Of a DNA stretch of 43,752 nucleotides, positions 8,754 to 15,547 are shown in pieces. The translations under genes and the position numbers were made by a program. The stretch spans positions 1-43,752 of the forward strand of contig JBAMMC010000021.1 in NCBI GenBank assembly GCA_039793985.1. The letters run 5' to 3'. The notes beneath the pieces were generated by a model. It did not search any database and was not told the DNA's origin. It was given only the letters and a program-made list of their open reading frames with translations. Each line of letters opens with the position of its first letter. Within the stretch, counting starts at the first letter, position 1. This DNA comes from ARK-14 sp002899805 (GTDB taxonomy: Archaea > Thermoproteota > Thermoprotei_A > Sulfolobales > Fervidicoccaceae).

Positions 8754-9470
8754 TTATCCCTGCATTCCCATCTTTTCATATTCTTTTTTCTTTCTTTCGA
8801 ATTCTTCTCTGCTGGATATAATTTTAGCTGGAACTCCAGCAACTACTACTCCAGGAGGAATGTCCCTCGTGACAACTGCTCCAGAGGCCACAATAGAACC
8901 CTCTCCTATTTTAACCCCAGCAATAATGGTGGCGTTTGCTCCTATAGCTACGTTGTCTTCTACGACAACTCCCACCCATCTGGAACTCACAGGATATTTG
9001 TCATTTGTGAACACTACTCTGGGTCCGAGGAAAACATTTTTCCCAATAATAGTCAAAGGTGGGATATATACACCAGTCTCTATTCTAGCCCTCTCTCCAA
9101 TTTTTACCCTTCCATCAATAACAGTATCTGTTCCTACTATACTTTCATCGCCGATCTCAGTATCTTCTCTGATAAGCACTCTGTGACCAGTTTCTACCTT
9201 ATTTCCGATTTTAACCCTTTCATAGATAACAGAAAAGCTCCTTATTAAGCACATTTCACCAATTAAACTACCTTCGCTTTCTATCTCATTTGCAACTCCC
9301 ATCTGCAAGTCCTTTATCCTCTTTCTAGTTGGGTATCCAATAATAACATCAGCATCAATAAAAGTTCCAGAACCGATTCTGCTGTTACCAAGAACTGCTG
9401 ACCTTTCTCCCAAAAATACTTTTTCACCAATTGAAGCTTTATGAGATATGTTTTTCTCTCCTTTGAGCAT
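8754..9470 (-). CDS. Hexapeptide-repeat acyltransferase (left-handed beta-helix)
   Basis: 238 aa composed almost entirely of isoleucine/valine-glycine hexapeptide repeats (for example IGSGTFID, IGDESIVG, IGERARIE, VGVVVEDNVAIGANATI, IGEGSIVASGAVVTRDIPPG). This is the left-handed parallel beta-helix of acetyltransferases of the WbbJ/LpxA type. The C-terminal VVAGVPAKII signature is typical of sugar O- or N-acetyltransferases that use acetyl-CoA. The likely role is modification of a nucleotide sugar or surface glycan; acceptor unknown. GGTG about 10 bases upstream is a weak ribosome binding site. No operon partner. Confidence 0.88.
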   Translation of the reverse strand: MLKGEKNISHKASIGEKVFLGERSAVLGNSRIGSGTFIDADVIIGYPTRKRIKDLQMGVANEIESEGSLIGEMCLIRSFSVIYERVKIGNKVETGHRVLIREDTEIGDESIVGTDTVIDGRVKIGERARIETGVYIPPLTIIGKNVFLGPRVVFTNDKYPVSSRWVGVVVEDNVAIGANATIIAGVKIGEGSIVASGAVVTRDIPPGVVVAGVPAKIISSREEFERKKKEYEKMGMQG

Positions 9471-9570
9471 TCAAATGCACCGTTTAAAGTTGACATTTAA
9501 AATAGAAATAATTATCGAGGATATAAAGATCTCGGGATTTATCGCTTTAGTAGCCTCAGATTTTATCGTA

Positions 9571-9634
9571 GGGGGCATCGCACTGATTAAAACTCATCAT
9601 TATTCAAGCACTCGGCAAATAGCTCATTGCCCCC
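9571..9634. other. GC-rich 7-bp inverted repeat in an AT-rich gap
   Basis: GGGGGCA (9571-9577) is the exact complement of TGCCCCC (9628-9634), enclosing 50 bases. It sits in the 215-base divergent gap 9471-9685, just before a TATA box. It could be a long-loop RNA hairpin or a protein site. The first and last seven bases resemble a tRNA acceptor stem, but no T-loop signature is present, so it is not called a tRNA. The rest of the gap holds no convincing gene. Confidence 0.35.
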
Positions 9635-9637
9635 CAA

Positions 9638-9648
9638 AAGTATAAAAC
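9638..9648 (+). promoter_or_regulatory. TATA-box promoter of the 43-aa ORF / RNA methyltransferase operon
   Basis: AAAGTATAAAA is a good archaeal TATA element. Transcription would begin near 9668-9672, just before the GGTGA ribosome binding site of the ORF starting at 9686. Confidence 0.55.
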
Positions 9649-9685
9649 TACCTGTGGATTAAAAAACGTAGCGGGTGAAATAGCC

Positions 9686-9817
9686 ATGGGAGGAAAGCAA
9701 AGGACAACGCTTTTCATGGGGGTTTCGAGCGCTACTGAAAGAGTACAGAAATCAGAAAGCGCTGGAGAAGAAAAAGGAAAGAAGGGTGGAAAGAAGGGCA
9801 GTGCGAAAACCTCTTGA
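9686..9817 (+). CDS. Hypothetical lysine-rich small protein (43 aa)
   Basis: ATG 9686 is preceded by GGGTGA at a spacing of 8 bases and by a TATA box about 45 bases upstream. Its stop overlaps the TTG start of the next gene as TTGA, so the two are probably translationally coupled. The protein begins MGGKQRTTLF and ends in a Gly/Lys-rich tail (EEKGKKGGKKGSAKTS), giving a basic, disordered C-terminus. The start resembles the N-terminal tail of archaeal S25e, but the winged-helix part is missing and reading past the stop does not restore it. Function unknown; it could be a small RNA-binding protein or a leader peptide. Confidence 0.55.
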   Translation: MGGKQRTTLFMGVSSATERVQKSESAGEEKGKKGGKKGSAKTS

Positions 9818-10692
9818 AACTTTTATTTCTGGGTAAGGGTGGTGAAGCTTATATAGATCTGGAAATTTTGTTACCTTACTGTACGCTCGAAAACGAGCCT
9901 GATCTTCTCAGAGAAACTTTGAAGTCCAACATGATAGCAAGGTATTCTTCAATTTTCAAAGTATCCAAAATACTTCTCTATAACAGTAGAAAGATGCTCG
10001 AATGCAAAGAGCAGAAAGAGCGGTTAACTCTCTATCTTACTTTTTTCAGAACTCCACCATACCTAAGGAAAAAAATTTTTGGGAAAAGGAAAGAACTCCG
10101 TTATTCAGGTATAGCTTATCCTCTTCAAACACCAACGCATACATTAAAATCAAAACCTCAGATAGGCGAAATCAGAGAGGGCCTTGTTCTGAGAGTAAAA
10201 CATGGAAAAGCTCTTGTAGAAGTTGGGCTAAAGGCTCCCGTCTCAGTAAACCTTGACTCATTTGAAGCAATCGAAGGAAAAACAGTATTCTTAAAAGTGT
10301 CTTCTGTGAGTCCCCTTAAATTAGAGTTAACTAATAGACCAAAGGATTGGATAGGTTATGAAATAGAAGATGCTGGAAGGCTCGAAAGTTACTTGAGGAG
10401 AATTAAGGGAGAAAGAACAGTAATAGGAACTTCAAGGAAAGGAGAACCTGTGTGGGAGAATTGGAAAAAGATCGAGGAATCAATGAAGAAAACTGACCGA
10501 AAAGTTACGATCGTATTTGGGGAACCATATAGAGGGATATATGAGATAGCTAAAGACCTTTCTATCAACACAGATGATTTTTTTGATGGAATCTACAATT
10601 TTGTGAAGGATCAAGGAACGAAAACAATTAGAACTGAAGAAGCTATACCAATTGTGCTATCAGTAATTCACTTCATTAATGTTCACTCCTGA
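9814..10692 (+). CDS. SPOUT-family RNA methyltransferase (putative uridine N3 methyltransferase, PF02598-like)
   Basis: 292 aa. A SPOUT trefoil-knot methyltransferase interrupted by an OB-like insertion (about residues 118-165, GEIREGLVLRVKHGKALVEVG). The C-terminal knot segment DQGTKTIRTEEAIPIVLSVIH carries the (N)QGT-x-T-x-RTEEA signature of this family, which in archaea is usually encoded beside rpl3, as here. It is expected to methylate rRNA with S-adenosylmethionine. The TTG start overlaps the stop of the upstream small ORF. No separate promoter is seen. Confidence 0.82.
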   Translation: MKLLFLGKGGEAYIDLEILLPYCTLENEPDLLRETLKSNMIARYSSIFKVSKILLYNSRKMLECKEQKERLTLYLTFFRTPPYLRKKIFGKRKELRYSGIAYPLQTPTHTLKSKPQIGEIREGLVLRVKHGKALVEVGLKAPVSVNLDSFEAIEGKTVFLKVSSVSPLKLELTNRPKDWIGYEIEDAGRLESYLRRIKGERTVIGTSRKGEPVWENWKKIEESMKKTDRKVTIVFGEPYRGIYEIAKDLSINTDDFFDGIYNFVKDQGTKTIRTEEAIPIVLSVIHFINVHS

Positions 10693-10760
10693 GCTATACG
10701 AAGATGGAGACACAGAACATTTATAGCGTTCTCAAATTATATATAAACTGGTGAATATCG

Positions 10761-11171
10761 ATGATGAAAGTCGTTTTCACAGAAAAGGCACCGGCACCAG
10801 TGGGACCCTATTCCCAAGGAATATTGATTGAAGGAATAAAGTGTTCTCAAGATACTGATTGCAAACTCCTATTCATTTCCGGCATGGTCCCTATAGATCC
10901 AGCCACGGGGAAAGGAATTAGTGGAAACTTCGAGGAACAAGTGAGAAGAGTTATGTTGAATCTCAGAAGCGTATTGGAAGAAATCGGTGGAGATCTGAAA
11001 AACGTAGTTAAGGTCACGGTTTTTCTGAGCGATATCACTAAATTTGACTCTTTCAATAAGGTGTACAGTGAGTTTTTCAAGGATTATAAGCCAGCTCGCT
11101 CTGTTGTTGAAGCCAAGCCTCCGAGAGGCTTCGAAATAGAAATTGAGGCGGTAGCTTTCATCACACAATAA
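10761..11171 (+). CDS. ridA: RidA family protein (reactive enamine/imine deaminase)
   Basis: 136 aa; full-length RidA/YjgF/UK114 family. It hydrolyses reactive 2-aminoacrylate-type enamines released by PLP enzymes and acts as a cytosolic trimer. Family features: PAPVGPYSQG near the N-terminus, ISGMVPIDPATGK, and the C-terminal PARSVVEAKPPRGFEIEIEAVAF containing the substrate-carboxylate Arg and the catalytic-site Glu. A short insertion with two cysteines (IKCSQDTDCK) is unusual. GGTGA lies 6 bases before ATG 10761. TTTATA near 10719 or TATATATA near 10739 could be its promoter. Confidence 0.93.
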   Translation: MMKVVFTEKAPAPVGPYSQGILIEGIKCSQDTDCKLLFISGMVPIDPATGKGISGNFEEQVRRVMLNLRSVLEEIGGDLKNVVKVTVFLSDITKFDSFNKVYSEFFKDYKPARSVVEAKPPRGFEIEIEAVAFITQ

Positions 11172-11203
11172 GAATAAGTTTTTACCAACTCACCTTGTCG
11201 AAG

Positions 11204-11213
11204 TTTTTATAAA
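11204..11213 (+). promoter_or_regulatory. TATA box of the ribosomal protein operon (L3 promoter)
   Basis: TTTTTATAAA preceded by purines (GAAG). Start of transcription is expected near 11235-11239, giving a leader of about 55-60 nt before the L3 start. Confidence 0.6.
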
Positions 11214-11226
11214 CTGCTATGGAGAA

Positions 11227-11285
11227 ACTGCTAGAAGAGAGTCCCGGGATAAGATGATGTCAGGAACCGGGCTACTCTCGGCAGT
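11227..11285 (+). promoter_or_regulatory. Structured leader / inverted repeats upstream of L3
   Basis: Three nested complementary pairs: ACTGC (11227-11231) with GCAGT (11281-11285), GAGAGT (11237-11242) with ACTCTC (11274-11279), and CCCGG (11243-11247) with CCGGG (11267-11271), closing a 19-base loop. The inner two stems lie in the predicted transcript and form an 11-bp interrupted hairpin ending just before the GGTGA ribosome binding site. A feedback-regulation site for a ribosomal protein is possible but not shown. Confidence 0.5.
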
Positions 11286-11294
11286 TGGTGAACA

Positions 11295-12341
11295 ATGGGG
11301 CATAGGAAGAAAAGTGCTCCAAGAAGAGGGAGTCTTGGAGTAAGACCAAGAAAGAGGGCTAGCAGTCTCATTGGCAGAGTTAGAAGCTGGCCAGAGGTAG
11401 TTGACGGTAGGATACACCCCCTCGGTTTTCTAGGCTATAAGGTTGGAATGACCCATGCTATGATAGTTGACGATAGGAAAACCTCTATGACATATGGAAA
11501 ACTAATATTTATGCCAGTTACCGTGCTGGAAACACCCCCAATGATATTCGCCGGTATAAGAGCATACAGTTATGATATAAATAGTGGAATGCAACCGATG
11601 GCAGAGGTTTGGGCGGATCAATCCGCATTATCTTCAACCTACATTGATAGGTTGATAAAGAACTTCAATGGAGCAAAGGAAAATTCCCACGCTCTGGAAA
11701 AGATTGAGAGCTCATTAGCTAGCATTACAGAATTGAGAGCACTTTTGCTATCTCAGCCTGTGCTTGCAGGAGGAATACCGAAAAAGAAGCCTGAGCTGAT
11801 AGAAGTAGCTTTATCAGGTAATGAGTTCAAAAAGCAGTTTGAGTACGCAGTTTCAATGCTAGGAAAACGTATTAGTGTAGGAGAAGTTTTTAATCCGGGC
11901 AGCTTTATAGACGTGATAGGTGTCACTAAAGGAAAAGGGTTCCAAGGCCCGGTAAAACGATTCGGAATTAAAGTTCTACCTAGATGGCACAAACATAGAA
12001 AAGCGGCAAGGAAAATTGGGGCTAGGGGACCTGGATTTGGCTCAGTTTCAACGGCACCGCAGGCTGGACAAATGGGCTTCCACCAGAGAGTCGATTACAA
12101 CAAAAGAATCATATCGATAGGAGAAGTCTCTAAGTATGGAGAAGACCTGCTCAAGAAAATAAACCCAGTCAGCGGATGGCATAAATATGGTCTCGTGAAG
12201 AGTGATTACCTAATACTCGCCGGAAGTGTGCCTGGCGCAAGGAAGAGGCCTCTTATATTGAGATATCCAGTTAGACCTCCTCCATTCATACCAGAAGGAG
12301 TTCCAAAGATCGCTTACCTGCACGGTATTGGAGAGCTTTAG
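11295..12341 (+). CDS. rpl3: 50S ribosomal protein L3 (uL3)
   Basis: 348 aa, the usual archaeal L3 length. MGHRKKSAPRRGSLG at the N-terminus and the region GVTKGKGFQGPVKRFGIK (about 211-228) are archaeal/eukaryotic L3 signatures; the latter loop approaches the peptidyl transferase centre. It binds 23S rRNA early in assembly. GGTGA precedes ATG 11295. First gene of the super-operon, behind a TATA box and structured leader; L4 follows after 10 bases. Confidence 0.98.
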   Translation: MGHRKKSAPRRGSLGVRPRKRASSLIGRVRSWPEVVDGRIHPLGFLGYKVGMTHAMIVDDRKTSMTYGKLIFMPVTVLETPPMIFAGIRAYSYDINSGMQPMAEVWADQSALSSTYIDRLIKNFNGAKENSHALEKIESSLASITELRALLLSQPVLAGGIPKKKPELIEVALSGNEFKKQFEYAVSMLGKRISVGEVFNPGSFIDVIGVTKGKGFQGPVKRFGIKVLPRWHKHRKAARKIGARGPGFGSVSTAPQAGQMGFHQRVDYNKRIISIGEVSKYGEDLLKKINPVSGWHKYGLVKSDYLILAGSVPGARKRPLILRYPVRPPPFIPEGVPKIAYLHGIGEL

Positions 12342-12351
12342 GTGATACAAA

Positions 12352-13170
12352 ATGGTCGTCCTCATCAAATACATTCCGAGAGAAGTTGAAGTATTCTCTG
12401 CGAGCGGAGAATCAAAAGACAAGATAGCATTGCCTCCTGTATTTCACATTCCAGTAAGAAAAGATCTCATAAGAAGGGCTTTCCTTTCTGAGTTCACTGC
12501 TTCACTTCAGCCAAAGGGAAGAGACCCCATGGCAGGAAAAAGAACTCCCGCTGAAAGCCTCGGCGTTGGTAGAGGTCTCGCGAGAGTCCCAAGAATTCCT
12601 GGAACATCTATAGGAGCCCTTGCTAACATGACGGTGGGAGGCAGAATAGCTCATCCCCCCAGGGTGGAAGAAAAGTTACATGAAGAAATAAACAGAAAAG
12701 AAAAGAAGCTTGCTACAGCATCAGCGCTGGCAGCTACTTCATACACAAAGCTTGTAGCAGCGAGGGGACATTTATTTGATTCTGCGAATCTTCCGGTGTT
12801 AATAGAAGATGAAGTAGAAAAAGAGATTACTAGGGCAGTTCTAGCAAGAGAGCTCCTCAAAAAGCTGGGATTGTGGAAAGATGTGGAGAGGGCCTATGAA
12901 AAAACAAGAATAAGGGCAGGAAAAGGAAAGATGAGGGGAAGGAGATATGTTGAACCGAAGAGCATCCTCTTCATACTATCATCAACAAAAAGTCCTATGT
13001 CGATGGCAGTTAGGAACTTGCCAGGAGTAGACGTCGTTACTGCTAAAGAAGTTTCTGTCCTGCATCTTGCTCCCGGGGGAGTTCCTGGAAGGCTCACTGT
13101 GATAAGCAGAGGAGCTCTAGAAGAGCTCAACAATAGGTTTAAAGAACTGGTGGTGGTAAGGAGTGAGTAA
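12352..13170 (+). CDS. rpl4: 50S ribosomal protein L4 (uL4)
   Basis: 272 aa archaeal/eukaryotic-type L4. The segment following PKGRDPMAGKRTPAESLGVG is the characteristic extended loop (RGLARVPRI) that lines the exit tunnel. GGTGAT precedes ATG 12352. It overlaps the L23 start by 8 bases, so translation is likely coupled. L4 is the known feedback regulator of the bacterial S10 operon; no such role is shown here. Confidence 0.98.
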   Translation: MVVLIKYIPREVEVFSASGESKDKIALPPVFHIPVRKDLIRRAFLSEFTASLQPKGRDPMAGKRTPAESLGVGRGLARVPRIPGTSIGALANMTVGGRIAHPPRVEEKLHEEINRKEKKLATASALAATSYTKLVAARGHLFDSANLPVLIEDEVEKEITRAVLARELLKKLGLWKDVERAYEKTRIRAGKGKMRGRRYVEPKSILFILSSTKSPMSMAVRNLPGVDVVTAKEVSVLHLAPGGVPGRLTVISRGALEELNNRFKELVVVRSE

Positions 13171-13426
13171 TTCTGAACAAAACCTCTTATATCCTGTTCA
13201 CACAGAAAAAGCTCTGTATTACATTGAAAAATTCAATACAATCGTCTTCACAGTTAAAAGGACGGCTACCAAGCATCAAATAAAAGAAGAGTTCGAGAGG
13301 AGATTTGGGGTAAGAGTTGAGAAGGTCAGGACTTTAATAACTCCGAAAGGAGAGAAGAGAGCTTTAATTAAAATTGCACCCGAATTCAGCGCGGAAGAAA
13401 TAGCCACGAGGGTTGGTCTGCTCTGA
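13163..13426 (+). CDS. rpl23: 50S ribosomal protein L23 (uL23)
   Basis: 87 aa, typical of archaeal L23, with YPVHTEKALYYIEKFN at the N-terminus and FERRFGVRVEKVRTLITPKGEKRA in the core. It binds 23S rRNA at the tunnel exit and docks SRP and the SecY translocon. GTG start inside the L4 reading frame, preceded by a GGTGGTGG stretch. Confidence 0.97.
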   Translation: MSNSEQNLLYPVHTEKALYYIEKFNTIVFTVKRTATKHQIKEEFERRFGVRVEKVRTLITPKGEKRALIKIAPEFSAEEIATRVGLL

Positions 13427-13437
13427 GGTGATAATGA

Positions 13438-14175
13438 ATGGGAAAGAAGATTCTATCGCAGAGAGAGGGGAGAGGTTCCCCTACGTTCAGAGCTCCTACT
13501 CATTTGAGAGTTGCTCCAGCAAAGTATCCAGAGCTTCCTTCAGATAAAACATTCAAAGGGATAATAACTAACATTATTCATGATCCTGGAAGATGGACAC
13601 CTCTCGCTGAGATTAAGCTGGAAAATGGTGTTATCTTCTACTCACCAGCATCTGAGGGGAGCTATGTCGGACAGATTGTGGAAATGGGACCTGGCGCAAA
13701 AATCTCCAATGGGAATATACTACCTCTCTCAGCAATCCCAGAGGGAACGCAGATATTTAATATCGAACTTCGTCCGGGAGATGGAGGAAAGCTTGTAAGA
13801 ACGGGAGGAGGATATGCGCAGATAACGGGCAAATCCCTGACCACAGTTACCGTTGTTCTTCCGAGTGGAAAGGTGAAAGAGGTCGATGCCAGAGCGAGAG
13901 CAACGATAGGAGTAGCAGCCGGTGGAGGAAGAATAGAAAAACCATTGATGAAAGCTGGCAACTCTTATTATAAATGGAAGGCGAAATCAAGACCTTGGCC
14001 GAAGGTTAGAGGAGTAGCAATGAACGCAGTCTCTCATCCCTTCGGTGGAGGAAGCCACCAGTCAGAGAGCAAACCCACCACTGTATCGAGAAGAGCTCCT
14101 CCCGGAAGGAAGGTTGGGCATATAGCTGCAAGGAGGACTGGAAGGAGAAAAGGAAAAGTCCAGAGAACAATGTGA
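13438..14175 (+). CDS. rpl2: 50S ribosomal protein L2 (uL2)
   Basis: 245 aa archaeal L2, with RGRGSP-like N-terminal residues (REGRGSPTFRAPTHLR), GSYVGQIVEMGPGA and the C-terminal MNAVSHPFGGGSHQ motif whose His approaches the peptidyl transferase centre. GAGGTGATA precedes ATG 13438. Normally S19 would follow directly; here the operon is interrupted by three unrelated genes. Confidence 0.98.
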   Translation: MGKKILSQREGRGSPTFRAPTHLRVAPAKYPELPSDKTFKGIITNIIHDPGRWTPLAEIKLENGVIFYSPASEGSYVGQIVEMGPGAKISNGNILPLSAIPEGTQIFNIELRPGDGGKLVRTGGGYAQITGKSLTTVTVVLPSGKVKEVDARARATIGVAAGGGRIEKPLMKAGNSYYKWKAKSRPWPKVRGVAMNAVSHPFGGGSHQSESKPTTVSRRAPPGRKVGHIAARRTGRRKGKVQRTM

Positions 14176-14180
14176 GAGTT

Positions 14181-14252
14181 CCTCGCGGAATGATCGTTTT
14201 TAATTATACCTGAATTAACTTCATGATGAAGGGTGCAAACTGAGACCGCAGG
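14181..14252 (+). ncRNA. Weak candidate C/D-box guide RNA
   Basis: Between L2 and the next gene: degenerate box C ATGATCG (14190-14196), CTGA (14210-14213), perfect box C' ATGATGA (14223-14229), CTGA (14240-14243). A terminal stem could form between CCT-GCGG (14181-14188, one bulge) and CCGCAGG (14246-14252). Box order and spacing suit an archaeal C/D sRNA. Against it, the first guide would be almost all A/T, box C is degenerate, and TTTTTAATTATA may simply be the promoter of the next gene. Confidence 0.22.
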
Positions 14253-14506
14253 TGGTAAAAACGGTTAAAGCGTATAGAGTTTTCTACACATCTTTTTATG
14301 AGAGCGAACATGAGAAAGTGAAGGAGATATTAAGGGAAATTGTTGGTATCGAACCAATCGAACATAAGTCATTCATAGGAGAATTCAGATATCTTGAATT
14401 CAAGAGTGAGTCTTTGAAGCCTGGGTTGGAAGCGAAAATATACGAAGCATTAGCATCTATTTTAGGGAAAGATAAGGGAATAAAAGTAGACTATATAAAC
14501 GTTTGA
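14252..14506 (+). CDS. Hypothetical protein (84 aa)
   Basis: I do not recognise this 84-aa protein. It starts at GTG 14252 (MVKTVKAYRVFYTSFY), is rich in charged residues, and pattern-wise alternates strands and helices like a small alpha/beta protein (KVKEILREIVGIEPIEHKSF, then IYEALASILGKDKGIKVDYINV). No cysteine or catalytic motif stands out. No strong ribosome binding site; TTTTTAATTATA at 14197-14208 could be a promoter giving a short leader. It lies with the MoxR and VWA genes in the insertion that separates L2 from S19. Confidence 0.7.
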   Translation: MVKTVKAYRVFYTSFYESEHEKVKEILREIVGIEPIEHKSFIGEFRYLEFKSESLKPGLEAKIYEALASILGKDKGIKVDYINV

Positions 14507-14579
14507 AGTGATCTCTTTATTAAAGAATTAAATTTTCCTTTCCTGTCTTCTCAGAGCAAAGGATTATAAAGTGAAAAAA

Positions 14580-15536
14580 ATGTCTGCGAACCAGATAAAG
14601 GACAACATGGTGGAGAAAGACCAGATCGTCGAAAAGGTCTATGAAATTTACGATAGGGCTTACGAAAGAATCCAAGCTGTCAGGAATCCAAGAGAGGCAA
14701 AGCGAATACTGAGAGAAAGATACAAGTTAATTGTGGATGAAGACATGATCACACTGGTATATTCTTCGTTCATAGAAGGTATACCTGTTCTATTTGAGGG
14801 ACCTCCTGGTACAGGAAAAACCGAAATAGGTGAAGCTCTCCTCAGCCTCTGGGCTGGAAGAAAAGCCTTCGTTCTCCCGTGCAGTGAGAACTACGATGAA
14901 TATAGAGTAATAGGAGATTTTCATCCTTTGAGGGCATATCGGGAGGGCTTCAACGAGCAATCATTTATACCGAGACCTCTTCTCGCAGCACTTATACTAG
15001 ATAGCGGCGTCTTAATCGATGAAATAAGAAGAAGCAGTGAAGAGTTTCAGAATTTGCTATTGGACATAATAGATAAAAGAAGGATTATAATTCCAGAGCT
15101 CAAGAGAGTTTACAGGTCGCTTGGTGAAGGGTTCCAGATCATTTTTACCAGTAATCCAGACGACTTAGCTCAGAATGAGTTGAGCGATGCATTCCTGAGA
15201 AGGGTAGTGAGAGTAACGTTCAGCTATCCGAGCTTCAACAAAGAGCTCGAAATACTTAAGCTCAGACTGGGAGAAACGTTCGAGCTCTATGATGAATTTA
15301 CGATGAATGCGGCATTGAAAGCAGTTGAGGAAATGAGGAAGAGCGATCTCCTCTATAAGCCTGGGGTTGCTGACATGGTGAGATGGATGGCAATAGGAGC
15401 TAGGATAGCTAAATTGAGAAGCCATAGTAAAGTCACGAGGGAAGATCTAATTGATGTGGCCAAGGCAGTTCTGATAAAACGTCCCGAAGAAGAGAGTTTG
15501 GTATTGGAAATAATCGAGTCTCATCTTCCAGGCTAA
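14580..15536 (+). CDS. MoxR-family AAA+ ATPase
   Basis: 318 aa from ATG 14580 (GTG 14571 is possible but has no better ribosome binding site). Walker A GPPGTGKT at 74-81, Walker B LIDEIRR with DE at 148-149, sensor-1 FTSNP followed by the FLRR arginine segment. The C-terminal lid has helices ending VTREDLIDVAKAVLIKRP. MoxR ATPases act as chaperones with a partner VWA protein, remodelling or inserting cofactors into enzyme complexes. The partner VWA gene follows after 11 bases, so this is a typical two-gene unit; its target is unknown. Confidence 0.9.
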   Translation: MSANQIKDNMVEKDQIVEKVYEIYDRAYERIQAVRNPREAKRILRERYKLIVDEDMITLVYSSFIEGIPVLFEGPPGTGKTEIGEALLSLWAGRKAFVLPCSENYDEYRVIGDFHPLRAYREGFNEQSFIPRPLLAALILDSGVLIDEIRRSSEEFQNLLLDIIDKRRIIIPELKRVYRSLGEGFQIIFTSNPDDLAQNELSDAFLRRVVRVTFSYPSFNKELEILKLRLGETFELYDEFTMNAALKAVEEMRKSDLLYKPGVADMVRWMAIGARIAKLRSHSKVTREDLIDVAKAVLIKRPEEESLVLEIIESHLPG

Positions 15537-15547
15537 GGGTCATAGAA

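Noticed and set aside
8737..9186. 149-aa rightward ORF over the acyltransferase gene
   Set aside because: It is the antisense image of the hexapeptide-repeat gene; its Ser/Thr/Ile-rich sequence is typical of such shadows.
9571..9634. tRNA gene with a GGGGGCA acceptor stem
   Set aside because: Only 64 bases, no T-loop signature (TTC-A), no plausible anticodon stem; treated as an unexplained inverted repeat.
11249..11266. C-box-like ATGATGT in the L3 leader as a C/D sRNA
   Set aside because: No CTGA box at suitable distance; the hairpin explanation fits better.
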